Below are positions 5,813 through 13,442 of a stretch of 25,932 nucleotides of DNA, one piece after another. Each line of letters opens with the position of its first letter. The first letter of the stretch is position 1. Under the pieces are notes generated by a model. It saw nothing but the letters and a program-made list of their open reading frames with translations. It searched no databases and had not been told where the DNA came from. The translations under genes were made by a program, and so were the position numbers. The stretch comes from a virus: positions 1 through 25,932 of IMG/VR virus record IMGVR_UViG_3300021963_000582. The stretch is one strand, 5' to 3'.

Positions 5813-6568
5813 ATGGCAAGAAGAAAAAGAACTGAAGACCAACCGATTGGTGTTGGTATGACTGCAAAGCAAATGAAGCGCAAAAAACCAATTGGCGCTG
5901 ATTTAATGAGGGATATTGAACCTCTTACTGATAATCAAAAAAAGTTGTATGAGTCTTACGATAAAAACCAAAACATTGTAGCTTATGGATGTGCAGGGAC
6001 AGGTAAAACTTTCATTACACTCTATAATGCTTTGCAGGATGTGCTAGATGAAAGGTCTCCTTTCGAAAAAATTTATATCGTTAGGTCTCTTGTTGCTACT
6101 CGTGAAATTGGTTTTCTTCCTGGCGATCATGAGGATAAGTCCTCACTATATCAAATTCCCTATAAGAATATGGTAAAGTATATGTTCCAAATGCCAGATG
6201 ATGCGTCATTTGAAATGCTTTATGGAAACCTCAAGACTCAGGGAACAATTAGTTTTTGGAGTACTTCTTTTATTCGCGGAACTACTTTGGATAATGCTAT
6301 CATTATTGTGGACGAATTCCAAAACCTGAACTTCCACGAACTTGATTCTATCATTACTCGCGTTGGAGAAAATAGTAAGATTTGTTTCTGTGGCGATGCC
6401 ACTCAAAGTGATCTTATTAAGACTAATGAAAAGAATGGTATTGTAGATTTTATGAAAATTCTACGTGTTATGCCATCTATTGATATCATTGAATTTGAAG
6501 TTGATGATATTGTTCGCTCTGGATTTGTGAAGGAGTATATTCTTGCTAAAATGGAAGTTGGTGTATGA
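5813..6568 (+). CDS. phoH: PhoH-like P-loop ATPase
   Basis: Walker A is GCAGTGKT (59-66), preceded by LTDNQKKLYESYDKNQNIV; Walker B is IIIVDEFQN (163-171), followed by the sensor region KICFCGDATQSD and the C-terminal DDIVRSGFVKEYI. This is the standard PhoH architecture, 251 aa, similar to other cyanophage PhoH proteins. The N-terminal 35 residues are basic and probably disordered. PhoH proteins are ATPases related to the helicase superfamily, with RNA-linked roles proposed; phosphate-stress regulation is known in E. coli, but cyanophage copies are not consistently phosphate-controlled. ATGA overlap with the following exonuclease suggests a shared nucleic-acid operon. Confidence 0.95.
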   Translation: MARRKRTEDQPIGVGMTAKQMKRKKPIGADLMRDIEPLTDNQKKLYESYDKNQNIVAYGCAGTGKTFITLYNALQDVLDERSPFEKIYIVRSLVATREIGFLPGDHEDKSSLYQIPYKNMVKYMFQMPDDASFEMLYGNLKTQGTISFWSTSFIRGTTLDNAIIIVDEFQNLNFHELDSIITRVGENSKICFCGDATQSDLIKTNEKNGIVDFMKILRVMPSIDIIEFEVDDIVRSGFVKEYILAKMEVGV

Positions 6569-7245
6569 GTTTTATTCATCATAATTACTTAGGTGATCTT
6601 GAATTAGAAAAGAAAGAAACGAATGGCATCCGTTTGTACAATCTTCCAGATGGTCAATGGGTGCCTTCGATTACTTCAGTTACCTCTTTTTACAATCGGG
6701 ATATCTTTATTAAATGGAGAAAAAGAGTAGGACTGGAAGAGGCAAATAGAATCACTAAAAAGGCAACAGCAAGAGGAACTGACTTTCACCAAGTCTGTCA
6801 AGACTATTTGGAAAACAAAGAATTGGATTGGAATGATTACCAACCACTGACAAAAATTATGTTTTCTTATGCGAAACCTTATCTGAATAAGATAAATAAT
6901 ATTCATGCTATTGAAAGGACTCTTTATTCTGAATACTTAGGACTTGCTGGAAGAGTTGATTGTATTGCAGAATATGATGGAGAACTTGCAGTAATAGATT
7001 TTAAAACATCAGAAAAAATCAAACCTGAAGAGTGGATTGAAAATTACTTTGTTCAGGAAACTTTTTACGCCGCTGCTTATTACGAACTAACTGGAAAAGT
7101 CGTCAAAAAACTTATCACTTTAATGGTAACACCTACTGGAGAGGTAAAAGTATTTGACAAAAGGAACAAAGGCGATTATATTAAGTTATTAGTTCGCTAC
7201 ATTAAAGAATTTGTACATCACAATACTAGGTCAGATGGAGAATGA
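6565..7245 (+). CDS. PD-(D/E)XK exonuclease (MGME1/RecB-like)
   Basis: A 226-aa nuclease with the PD-(D/E)XK core: E117 (AIERTLYS), D132 in GLAGRVD, D145-x-K147 in VIDFKTS, and a QETFYAAAYY motif (Q164, Y168) typical of the RecB/MGME1 branch. A conserved ARGTDFHQV segment near residue 70 is the upstream motif of the same family. The likely role is single-strand or end-processing exonuclease in recombination or host DNA recycling. It begins inside the phoH stop (ATGA) and overlaps the gp33 start by 11 bases, so the unit phoH-exo-gp33-gp59 is tightly coupled. Confidence 0.88.
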   Translation: MSFIHHNYLGDLELEKKETNGIRLYNLPDGQWVPSITSVTSFYNRDIFIKWRKRVGLEEANRITKKATARGTDFHQVCQDYLENKELDWNDYQPLTKIMFSYAKPYLNKINNIHAIERTLYSEYLGLAGRVDCIAEYDGELAVIDFKTSEKIKPEEWIENYFVQETFYAAAYYELTGKVVKKLITLMVTPTGEVKVFDKRNKGDYIKLLVRYIKEFVHHNTRSDGE

Positions 7246-7492
7246 ATTAGAGAAAGCATTAGAAAGTAAATTTTTCTGTCCCTCTAAATTCGCACAAGAA
7301 ATCGAAAATCTTGTACAAGTTAATGCTGAGATGAATTATATTGATGCTATTGTTCATTTCTGCGAACAAAATAATATTGATTTAGAGTCCGTTCCTAAAC
7401 TTATTTCAAAACCACTGAAAGAAAAGATTAAGTATGAGGCAATGGAACTTAATTTTCTTAAGAAAACATCCCGTGCTAAATTAGTTTTTTGA
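7235..7492 (+). CDS. 33: Late transcription coactivator gp33
   Basis: Short helical protein (85 aa) beginning MENELEKALESKFFCPSKFA, with NAEMNYIDAIVHFCEQNNID and ESVPKLISKPLKEKIKYEAM. This matches the T4 gp33 pattern (sequential helices, conserved SKPLKEK segment, clamp-binding-type hydrophobic C-terminus AKLVF). gp33 links RNA polymerase to the sliding clamp so that gp55-RNA polymerase can fire TATAAATA late promoters, which are present in this window. I chose ATG 7235 over an in-frame TTG at 7211. It precedes gp59, with a TGATG overlap. Confidence 0.85.
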   Translation: MENELEKALESKFFCPSKFAQEIENLVQVNAEMNYIDAIVHFCEQNNIDLESVPKLISKPLKEKIKYEAMELNFLKKTSRAKLVF

Positions 7493-8088
7493 TGATGCCA
7501 GTAGATGCTTATAAATGTTATCTTGCTCTAAAGAATCATTTTACAAAAGATAGTTACGACTATCATAAGTATTGTAAAAAGACTAGAGCAAGTATTCAAT
7601 CATTCTATAAACGTAAAGATAGAATGTGGTTTGAAAAAGTTTCAAGACAAAAATCAGATAAAGAAGTAGAAGAATTCTTTGTCGCAAATTTTGTATCTTG
7701 CCCAGATCCAGAAACACTTTGGATTGGTGAAATGATTAAAGAAGGGGAACAAAGATATCAAGAATGGCAGAAAAAAATTCAGTCTTTGTCCTATATCTTT
7801 AAAGAAGAAACACAAACTTTATTTGAAGAGAATAAGTTTGAAGAAGTTTTTGACTGTTCTAAAGGACATCCAGTTCTTCTAAAAAAATTTCTGAGTGGAA
7901 AGATTAGTCTTGAAACTTTAGTGATTTACGATAAAGTTTTTATGTATGGTAAAAACTTTGATAAAAAACTTCAAGACCCGGTGTGGCAAACCGTCAGTCG
8001 TAGGATTAAAAAATATAATCCATTTCTAAATATTGATGTATTTCGTTATCGTAAAATTTTGAAAGATGTTATTCTAGGAGAAAAATGA
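7492..8088 (+). CDS. 59: DNA helicase loader gp59
   Basis: A 198-aa protein with the gp59 order of motifs: AYKCYLALKNHFTKDSYDYH at the N-terminus, KRKDRMWFEKVSRQ, FFVANFVSCPDPETLWIGEM, a central variable region, then HPVLLKKFLSGKISLETLVI and the C-terminal DPVWQTVSRRIKKY and FRYRKIL. T4 gp59 loads the gp41 helicase onto gp32-coated forked DNA, and gp32 is encoded two genes downstream. Two adjacent ATGs (7492, 7495) are equally possible; 7492 overlaps the gp33 stop. Length is close to T4 gp59 (217 aa). Confidence 0.88.
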   Translation: MMPVDAYKCYLALKNHFTKDSYDYHKYCKKTRASIQSFYKRKDRMWFEKVSRQKSDKEVEEFFVANFVSCPDPETLWIGEMIKEGEQRYQEWQKKIQSLSYIFKEETQTLFEENKFEEVFDCSKGHPVLLKKFLSGKISLETLVIYDKVFMYGKNFDKKLQDPVWQTVSRRIKKYNPFLNIDVFRYRKILKDVILGEK

Positions 8089-8429
8089 GTTTCTTTGATT
8101 CCGAAGTCGTTCGCGCAGAAATGTCTGAAATTTCTGAACTTCAGGAAGAAATTTATGGAAGCGTTTTTAAGTTTCCATCAATGACAAAAGAAGATAAGAT
8201 TCAACACGTTGATCTTCTTGAAAAACTTCTGAACAAGCAACAGATTCTTTATACACGTTTGAGTCTTTCTGAAGACCCTGAAGCAAAGGAAATGAAACAA
8301 CGTATTGTAGAATCTGCTGCAATGATGGGTCTTCCTTCTAATGTTGATATGAATGTCATCTTTGGTAATATGACAAAGATGCTTGAGATAATGAGGAACC
8401 AGATTGACAAGGCAGGTTCCGACTTGTAG
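8085..8429 (+). CDS. DUF1825 family protein (114 aa)
   Basis: Begins MSFFDSEVVRAEMSEISELQ and continues as an all-helical protein (LYTRLSLSEDPEAKEMKQRI, then VDMNVIFGNMTKMLEIMRNQ). The FFDSE-V start and length fit DUF1825, a family shared by cyanobacteria and their phages whose function is unknown. It overlaps gp59 by ATGA. Its 3' end contains a near-consensus sigma70 promoter for gp32, so it is the last gene of the phoH-gp59 unit while gp32 is also separately transcribed. Confidence 0.85.
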   Translation: MSFFDSEVVRAEMSEISELQEEIYGSVFKFPSMTKEDKIQHVDLLEKLLNKQQILYTRLSLSEDPEAKEMKQRIVESAAMMGLPSNVDMNVIFGNMTKMLEIMRNQIDKAGSDL

Positions 8430-8432
8430 AAT
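8404..8432 (+). promoter_or_regulatory. Sigma70 promoter for gp32
   Basis: TTGACA (8404-8409), 17-base spacer, TAGAAT (8427-8432). It lies in the last codons of the DUF1825 gene; transcription would start near 8439, giving a ~38-base leader to gp32, suitable for strong early/middle expression of the ssDNA-binding protein. Confidence 0.65.
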
Positions 8433-8476
8433 AACGAAGTACACAAAGGCCAAATCCCAACAAATACGAGGTACAA

Positions 8477-9430
8477 ATGTCTAGTTTTGCAAATCTGAAA
8501 AAGCAATCTTCTCTTGGTTCACTGACTGAGAAACTGGTGAAGCAAGTGGAGAAGATGAATACCACAACTGGTGGTGCTGATGAACGTCTCTGGAAACCAG
8601 AGATGGATAAGACTGGTGTAGGTTCTGCAGTTGTTCGCTTCCTACCCGCTCCTGAAGGTGAAGATGTTCCTTGGGTAAAGATGTACACACATGCTTTTCA
8701 AGGTCCTGGTGGTTGGTACATTGAAAACAGTCTGACTACCGTTGGTCAAAAAGATCCAGTGAGTGAGTATAATCGTGGACTGTGGAACAGTGGTAGCGAA
8801 AAGGATAAGGACACTGTGCGTAAGCAAAAGCGTAAACTGTCTTACTACTCTAACATCTACGTTGTAAAGGATCCCGCTAATCCTTCCAACGAAGGTAAAG
8901 TGTTTCTCTTCAAGTATGGTAAGAAGATCTTTGATAAGATTCTGAATGCTATGCAACCTGAGTTTGATGATGAAGATCCAATCAATCCTTTTGACTTCTG
9001 GCAAGGTGCAAACTTCAAGATTAAAATCGTGAAGAAGGATGGTTATTGGAACTACGATAAGTCTGAGTTTGATCGTGTTGCTCCTCTACTGGATGACGAC
9101 GATGCACTTGAAGCAATCTGGAAGAAAGAGTATTCTCTCTCTGCAATCACTGCTCCAGATCAGTTCAAGTCTTATGAGGAACTTGAGAAGCGTATGAATT
9201 ATGTTCTTGGTGTTGGTGGAACTAACACTCCTACTCAGTCTCGTGCTGTAGCAGAACAAGAGGATGAATACGAATCTTACAGTGCTCCTGCAAGTCGTGA
9301 AACTAAAGTAATGGAAGAACTAGAAGAGTCCTATAATCGCAGTAAGTCTCCTTCTCTTCCTAAGATTGCACCACAGGATGATGATGAAGACGATGCTCTG
9401 AGTTACTTCCAGCGTCTTGCTGAAGATTGA
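8477..9430 (+). CDS. 32: Single-stranded DNA-binding protein gp32
   Basis: A 317-aa gp32 homologue that coats ssDNA and organises replication and recombination. The N-terminal SSFANLKKQSSLGSLTEK is the basic cooperativity region. The OB-fold core begins at RLWKPEMDKTGVGSAVVRFL and includes VKMYTHAFQGPGGWYIE, RKLSYYSNIYVVKDP and GKVFLFKYGKKIF; the C-terminal 50 residues are an acidic, disordered tail (QDDDEDDALSYFQRLAED) for partner binding. T4 gp32 binds zinc through H64, C77, C87 and C90; here the histidine is kept (H72) but the protein has no cysteine at all, so the zinc site is lost. It has its own sigma70 promoter and a terminator lying in the convergent gene. Confidence 0.96.
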   Translation: MSSFANLKKQSSLGSLTEKLVKQVEKMNTTTGGADERLWKPEMDKTGVGSAVVRFLPAPEGEDVPWVKMYTHAFQGPGGWYIENSLTTVGQKDPVSEYNRGLWNSGSEKDKDTVRKQKRKLSYYSNIYVVKDPANPSNEGKVFLFKYGKKIFDKILNAMQPEFDDEDPINPFDFWQGANFKIKIVKKDGYWNYDKSEFDRVAPLLDDDDALEAIWKKEYSLSAITAPDQFKSYEELEKRMNYVLGVGGTNTPTQSRAVAEQEDEYESYSAPASRETKVMEELEESYNRSKSPSLPKIAPQDDDEDDALSYFQRLAED

Positions 9431-10150
9431 TTACTCGTAGAGTCTAATATTATCTCCTTTCTTTAAGGTGGCATTCACATACTGATTGCCACCTTTTTTA
9501 TATGGCATAATATCATCTAGGTCATTAAAGACTACATTTAAGTAATCTGGTTTGAGAATAAAAATATTTCTTTTTGCTTCTTCTATTCCATTTTCATACT
9601 CATAATTAGTGACTTCTCTTAATAAGGAAGTTGATGGAACTTCTACAGTAGATTCAAGACCTGCATCCCAATATTCATAATAGTAAGATTCTCCACTTTT
9701 AACAAAACTTCCATTGCTGTTCCAAGTGGGAGACATTCTTAAACCACTTTCTATGACTATAATTCCTAGTGAATTTTTTATTTCATTTGTTTCATAGTGA
9801 TGAATTCCATTGTAAAAATTATCATAAGAACTATAACGTTGTAACATCACTTGGTCAAATGTTCTTTGAGTCATTGGCCATTCTGATTGAATATTCAGAA
9901 TGTTATTTGAAAGAAGAACAATCCAATCTAATGTTGAATCTCCATAAAATTTAGCAGCAACATTATCTGGTCGCTCATCTCCTACAATTGAATACTTTTC
10001 AAAGAATTGCAAATTACCAAAAATATCTTCACGCAATTTTCCACGCTTGAATAGATTCTTAACAGGAATGTATTCAGAGATATATTTGTCTCCTGGATTT
10101 CTAGAGACATAATCAAAATTGGGAACTTGTCTGAAATATGGTTTTGCCAT
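9431..10150 (-). CDS. 53: Baseplate wedge protein gp53
   Basis: A 239-aa gp53 homologue, the wedge subunit that closes the T4 baseplate ring. Typical features are the N-terminal MAKPYFRQVPNFDYVSRNPG, VKNLFKRGKLREDIF, FFEKYSIVGDERPDNVA, FYGDSTLDWIVLLSNNI and NGIHHYETNEIKNS, and a C-terminus with IFILKPDYLNVVFNDL. The last gene of the minus-strand late operon gp4, gp2-like, gp48, gp53. Its stop codon directly abuts the gp32 stop with no base between, and its final codons double as the gp32 terminator hairpin. Confidence 0.95.
   Translation of the reverse strand: MAKPYFRQVPNFDYVSRNPGDKYISEYIPVKNLFKRGKLREDIFGNLQFFEKYSIVGDERPDNVAAKFYGDSTLDWIVLLSNNILNIQSEWPMTQRTFDQVMLQRYSSYDNFYNGIHHYETNEIKNSLGIIVIESGLRMSPTWNSNGSFVKSGESYYYEYWDAGLESTVEVPSTSLLREVTNYEYENGIEEAKRNIFILKPDYLNVVFNDLDDIMPYKKGGNQYVNATLKKGDNIRLYE
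9465..9499 (+). terminator. gp32 terminator inside the convergent gp53 gene
   Basis: A perfect nine-base stem AAGGTGGCA/TGCCACCTT (9465-9473 and 9487-9495), 13-base loop, followed by a T-run to 9499. The T-run is on the plus strand only, so it should stop gp32 transcription. It sits wholly within the 3' coding part of gp53 on the other strand. Confidence 0.85.
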
Positions 10151-10152
10151 TT

Positions 10153-11457
10153 TTAGTAACCTATTGCGTGACCATTATAATCTTCATCATAAATTGGTTC
10201 TAGTTCTTGGAAAGATAATGACATAGTATAGGTAACCATCGTTCCATCTTCATATGTCATATAAGTTCCATTTGGGGTGTAATCAACAGAACAATCTACT
10301 AAAGCACACTCTTTAATTAAATTTATTCCAGGATGTGGTTTTGTCTTATCCTTTCCATATTGATATTCGATAAAAAATGTGTTGGGAGATCTTAAAAATA
10401 TTCCATCCGGAGTTTTCTTTGTTGCCATATTCAATTTAAAAAATTTGATAATATTTTTAATAGTCTTTGCTTCTTCTTCTTCTCTGGCAGAAAGTCTAAA
10501 ATTAAAACTAAAAGGTCTCAGTTGAGGTCCAGTAAAGAGAAGTTCTAGGTTTGGGTTTAGAACAGCACCAAATCTTCCAAGTAAATTTTGAACGCCTGCT
10601 GCCTCTCCCGCTAGAGCAACTCTTATTGCTCCTTCATTTACTCCAATATCACGCATAACTTGAGTAACTGCTTCAGAAAATTTTGAAGTAAGATCTTTAA
10701 CACCTCCCTCCATTGAATTAAGAGCAAGATTTGCAACTCTTCTATCAATTTCATTTAAGTTTCCACCTTGCCAATCAACCGAGTTTGAATCATTGATTCC
10801 AGATTGAATTGGTAGAAAAACTGTTGGACCTACTTGTTTTCTTGGATTTTTTCTATTTGGACCTTTCAAACCTGTAACACCAAGTTGACCAACTCCAGGA
10901 GCCAAATACTCTACAGCACTAAATTTAATTCTATCTTGTTGAGTATCTGCCATTTTGATTGGGTATGTTAATATAGAAATATTTGGAAATACCTTTTCAT
11001 TTTTATCATCAACCTTCGGTATAGGAAATCCTATGCTTCCTCCTGGAGTATTTCTTTGTTGGTCTGTTCCATTTCCTCCTTGTTGATCTGGACTTGATGA
11101 TGTTGTCGCAGTGTTTGTTACTCCTGGCATTCCAGAAAATAAAGTATTCTTTTGCTCTGGTGTAAAATTTTTGTTTATATATGCTGCTCTTTGATTATTT
11201 GCAGCAGGAGAAACATTATTCAGCAAAAATTGTTTATCTAGAGTTGATGGGGTGCCAACAAAGTCAGTTTTATATAATCTCTTTCCATCTACGGTAGCAG
11301 GATCACTTCTTAGAACTGCATCCTTTTGCAACAAATTGGTCGTATCATATACAACCATTGCACCATTTTGTTTGTTAACTTCTGCTTTATAAGTTTTGAT
11401 AACTCCAGGAGTTGTGGTATTAACTGGAAACGTTAAACTTTGAATATTATCTGCCAT
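10153..11457 (-). CDS. 48: Baseplate tail-tube cap gp48
   Basis: A 434-aa protein whose C-terminal half carries the tail-tube-like fold of gp48: VLNPNLELLFTGPQLRPFSF, FRLSAREEEEAKTIKNIIKF, FFIEYQYGK and CSVDYTPNGTYMTYEDGTMV, then TYTMSLSFQELEPIYDEDY. The T4 protein (364 aa) caps the baseplate and, with gp54, nucleates tube polymerisation. The N-terminal ~150 residues include a low-complexity Ser/Thr/Gln/Gly linker (SSSPDQQGGNGTDQQRNTPG), explaining the extra length. A GGGGAGGAG Shine-Dalgarno precedes the ATG on the minus strand, and a late-promoter-like AATAAATA lies ~78 bases upstream. gp54 versus gp48 assignment follows length and pairing with the gp54 candidate across the divergent junction. 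Confidence 0.85.
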   Translation of the reverse strand: MADNIQSLTFPVNTTTPGVIKTYKAEVNKQNGAMVVYDTTNLLQKDAVLRSDPATVDGKRLYKTDFVGTPSTLDKQFLLNNVSPAANNQRAAYINKNFTPEQKNTLFSGMPGVTNTATTSSSPDQQGGNGTDQQRNTPGGSIGFPIPKVDDKNEKVFPNISILTYPIKMADTQQDRIKFSAVEYLAPGVGQLGVTGLKGPNRKNPRKQVGPTVFLPIQSGINDSNSVDWQGGNLNEIDRRVANLALNSMEGGVKDLTSKFSEAVTQVMRDIGVNEGAIRVALAGEAAGVQNLLGRFGAVLNPNLELLFTGPQLRPFSFNFRLSAREEEEAKTIKNIIKFFKLNMATKKTPDGIFLRSPNTFFIEYQYGKDKTKPHPGINLIKECALVDCSVDYTPNGTYMTYEDGTMVTYTMSLSFQELEPIYDEDYNGHAIGY

Positions 11458-11533
11458 CAGAACTCCTCCCCATTTACAAGAGGATTAGTTATCTCAATTT
11501 TTTGTAGAGTATGAGACATTGATAAGGAGTTTT

Positions 11534-11929
11534 TTATTTATTTAGACGGAATTTTGCATAAGGTATAGATAACAGTTCATCAAGCTCATTGTATTTTACT
11601 ATGTGTAATTTTCCAGCAACTTCTTCCCACGTATATTGTCTTGGTTTTCTCCAATGAAAATTAAGACCTTTAAATCCCCATTTCTCTAATGATGTGCAGG
11701 CAATCAAAGGATGTTGATCGTATTCGATGTTTGGTGTCTTTGGATTGTATATAAAGGTATAAAATTTACCTGGTTCTGGATATAACACTTCTTCTTTTAA
11801 TGCTTCGATGATTACTATCATCAGATCTTCTGGATCTGTAATTTCTTCTTTATCAATTTTTTTAAGAAGTTCTTTAACTCTTGGAGTTGTTGTAGTTTTT
11901 TCTACGTACTGACCGAAACCTTGTGCCAT
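11534..11929 (-). CDS. gp2-like putative head-completion/DNA end protector protein
   Basis: A 131-aa protein with an N-terminal helical part (TPRVKELLKKIDKEEITDPE) and a core PGKFYTFIYNPKTPNIEYDQ followed by HPLIACTSLEKWGFKGLNFH. The pattern Y-F-Y-P-K...Y-D-x-x-P-L...G-F-x-G-L-N-x-H is shared with phage proteins often matched to the T4 gene 2 DNA end protector. In T4, gene 2 precedes gene 4 and both complete the filled head; here the gene directly follows gp4 with a one-base overlap, supporting the guess. It is shorter than T4 gp2 (274 aa). If not gp2, it is an unassigned virion or assembly protein. Confidence 0.5.
   Translation of the reverse strand: MAQGFGQYVEKTTTTPRVKELLKKIDKEEITDPEDLMIVIIEALKEEVLYPEPGKFYTFIYNPKTPNIEYDQHPLIACTSLEKWGFKGLNFHWRKPRQYTWEEVAGKLHIVKYNELDELLSIPYAKFRLNK
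11535..11542 (-). promoter_or_regulatory. Late-promoter-like AATAAATA before gp48
   Basis: On the minus strand AATAAATA overlaps the stop of the gp2-like gene, ~78 bases before the gp48 ATG, in the only sizeable gap of this operon. It may give gp48-gp53 an extra late start. Confidence 0.35.
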
Positions 11930-12369
11930 CAGTTGAACAATTCCTCTTCTGTGATAACCTTAAATTCTAACATTCTATCTGCACACCATTCTTGTGCTGC
12001 TTTCCATTTTGCTTGGTTGACTGCATAAGTTCTGCATTCGTGAAGATATGATTTAGTCACTCTTGATTTTTGTTTTGGTGGAATAGTTTGTTTCTTTGGT
12101 TTCACTTCAATTACATAAGTCTTGATTTTACCTGAAGACTCTTGAACTTTGATTAAGTAATCTGGAAAATAACGATGAACTCTACCATCAACGGGAGATA
12201 CATATCCAATACAAAATTCCTCTGATGCCCAAGAAATAATACTAGGATTATGGTCGCAATAGTAACAGAACTTACGTTCCCAACTACTCCTACAAATTAT
12301 ATTATTAGCATCGCCTTTATACTTTTCTGGATAGGATGGTTTGTAGATACTCTTAAGACTTTCTGCCAT
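11929..12369 (-). CDS. 4: Head completion protein gp4
   Basis: A 146-aa homologue of T4 gp4 (150 aa), needed to finish filled heads before tail joining. The start at 12369 (MAESLKSIYKPSYPEKYKGD) gives the usual length; a longer upstream reading would run through the divergent promoter. Conserved segments are NNIICRSSWERKFCYYCD, SWASEEFCIGY, DGRVHRYFPDYLIKV and KTYVIEVKPKKQT. Together E31, D70, E88 and K90 form a PD-(D/E)XK-type nuclease core, as noted for this family. It opens the minus-strand late operon, 30 bases behind an exact TATAAATA. Confidence 0.93.
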   Translation of the reverse strand: MAESLKSIYKPSYPEKYKGDANNIICRSSWERKFCYYCDHNPSIISWASEEFCIGYVSPVDGRVHRYFPDYLIKVQESSGKIKTYVIEVKPKKQTIPPKQKSRVTKSYLHECRTYAVNQAKWKAAQEWCADRMLEFKVITEEELFN

Positions 12370-12398
12370 TTCCAGTATACATAATATATCAGTAAAAG

Positions 12399-12406
12399 TA
12401 TTTATA
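12399..12406 (-). promoter_or_regulatory. T4-type late promoter TATAAATA
   Basis: Exact TATAAATA on the minus strand, 29 bases before the gp4 ATG at 12369, as expected for a gp55/gp33-dependent late promoter. It lies in the 38-base divergent gap and abuts the gp54 start codon. Confidence 0.75.
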
Positions 12407-12407
12407 G

Positions 12408-13394
12408 ATGGCAATTCCATTAGAGGTAATTCCATATAAACCTTCACCTGGAAATGAAAAACCTGGATATTATGGACCCCCAACTCCAGGTACAGAAACT
12501 GCACCATTTCCTGCTCCAGGAGTTCCTAAACCATCAACAACTACAACATCTGGAACTGGATCTAGTCCGGGAAATGGAACACCAACCCCCGAACAGTCTT
12601 CTCGTGGTCCAACTCCACAGGTAGTTGCAAATGATACAATAATATCAAGATTATTAAAACCAGCATTAACTAGCCATTTTCAGTGTATTTTTAATCCACC
12701 TGATGTTCCTGAGATAAGACAATATTATTTTGATGGGCAAAGTGGTAATGTAATTACTTTACTTTGTTCTGAAGCCTCTCTTCCAGGATCCTCAATATTG
12801 ACAAATGAAATCAATGATGACTATACTGGAATCACTGAAAGAATAGGATACCGCAGGCAATACGATGACCGTGCAGATTTTACTTTCTATGTCGATCACG
12901 GAACTGTAAATGGTGGATATAATGCGATTAAACTTTTTGAAGCGTGGATTAGATATGCTATGGGAGAAACTTCTTACGCTCCAGATGCTAATTATTCTTA
13001 TAGAGTAAGATTTCCAGATGGACCTAAGGAACAAACTGGTGGTCCTGGATATAGAAATGAAATATTCATTCAAAAATTTGAAAGAGATTTAAAATTTGGA
13101 GGAAATTATTTGGAATATGTTTTTGTAAAAGCATACCCAATAAGTATTACATCTATGCCAGTTTCTTATGAAACTTCTTCTCTGCTAAAATGCACAGTAT
13201 CATTTACATATAATCGATATATTTTAAGAGGTTTGGCAAATAAATTAGAATCAGAACCTGCGCCCCCTACACCGGCGCCAGGAATTCCTCAAGATACACA
13301 GTTTGGTGTAGATACTACTGGACAGTTTGGTCAAACTGGGTCTAATTTAAATCAAAATCCTTTTACACTTACTAGAACTGGACCATTCTTTTAG
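12408..13394 (+). CDS. 54: Baseplate tail-tube initiator gp54
   Basis: A 328-aa protein with a proline/threonine-rich, probably disordered first 70 residues and a similar C-terminal tail around a tail-tube-like domain (~75-275): SHFQCIFNPPDVPE, LCSEASLPGSSI, ERIGYRRQYDDRADFTFYVD, KLFEAWIRYAMG, then VKAYPISITSMPVSYETSSL and KCTVSFTYNRY. The I-S-x-x-P-V-S-Y...T-F-x-Y-x-R ending matches T4 gp54 (320 aa), which sits on the baseplate with gp48 and starts tube growth. Another tube-fold virion protein is the alternative. It is divergent from gp4, and no clear plus-strand late promoter is seen in the short gap. Confidence 0.75.
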   Translation: MAIPLEVIPYKPSPGNEKPGYYGPPTPGTETAPFPAPGVPKPSTTTTSGTGSSPGNGTPTPEQSSRGPTPQVVANDTIISRLLKPALTSHFQCIFNPPDVPEIRQYYFDGQSGNVITLLCSEASLPGSSILTNEINDDYTGITERIGYRRQYDDRADFTFYVDHGTVNGGYNAIKLFEAWIRYAMGETSYAPDANYSYRVRFPDGPKEQTGGPGYRNEIFIQKFERDLKFGGNYLEYVFVKAYPISITSMPVSYETSSLLKCTVSFTYNRYILRGLANKLESEPAPPTPAPGIPQDTQFGVDTTGQFGQTGSNLNQNPFTLTRTGPFF

Positions 13395-13407
13395 GTTAAA
13401 CAAACAT

Positions 13408-13415
13408 TCTAAATA
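13408..13415 (+). promoter_or_regulatory. Late-promoter-like TCTAAATA before gp26
   Basis: TCTAAATA differs from TATAAATA at one base and lies 27 bases before the gp26 ATG, in the 48-base gap after gp54. Confidence 0.4.
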
Positions 13416-13442
13416 ATCACACTGAAACTTCTATAGGACATT

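Noticed and set aside
12370-12507. Longer gp4 beginning at 12507
   Set aside because: It would read through the divergent late promoter and the gp54 start, and add 46 residues with no counterpart in the family.
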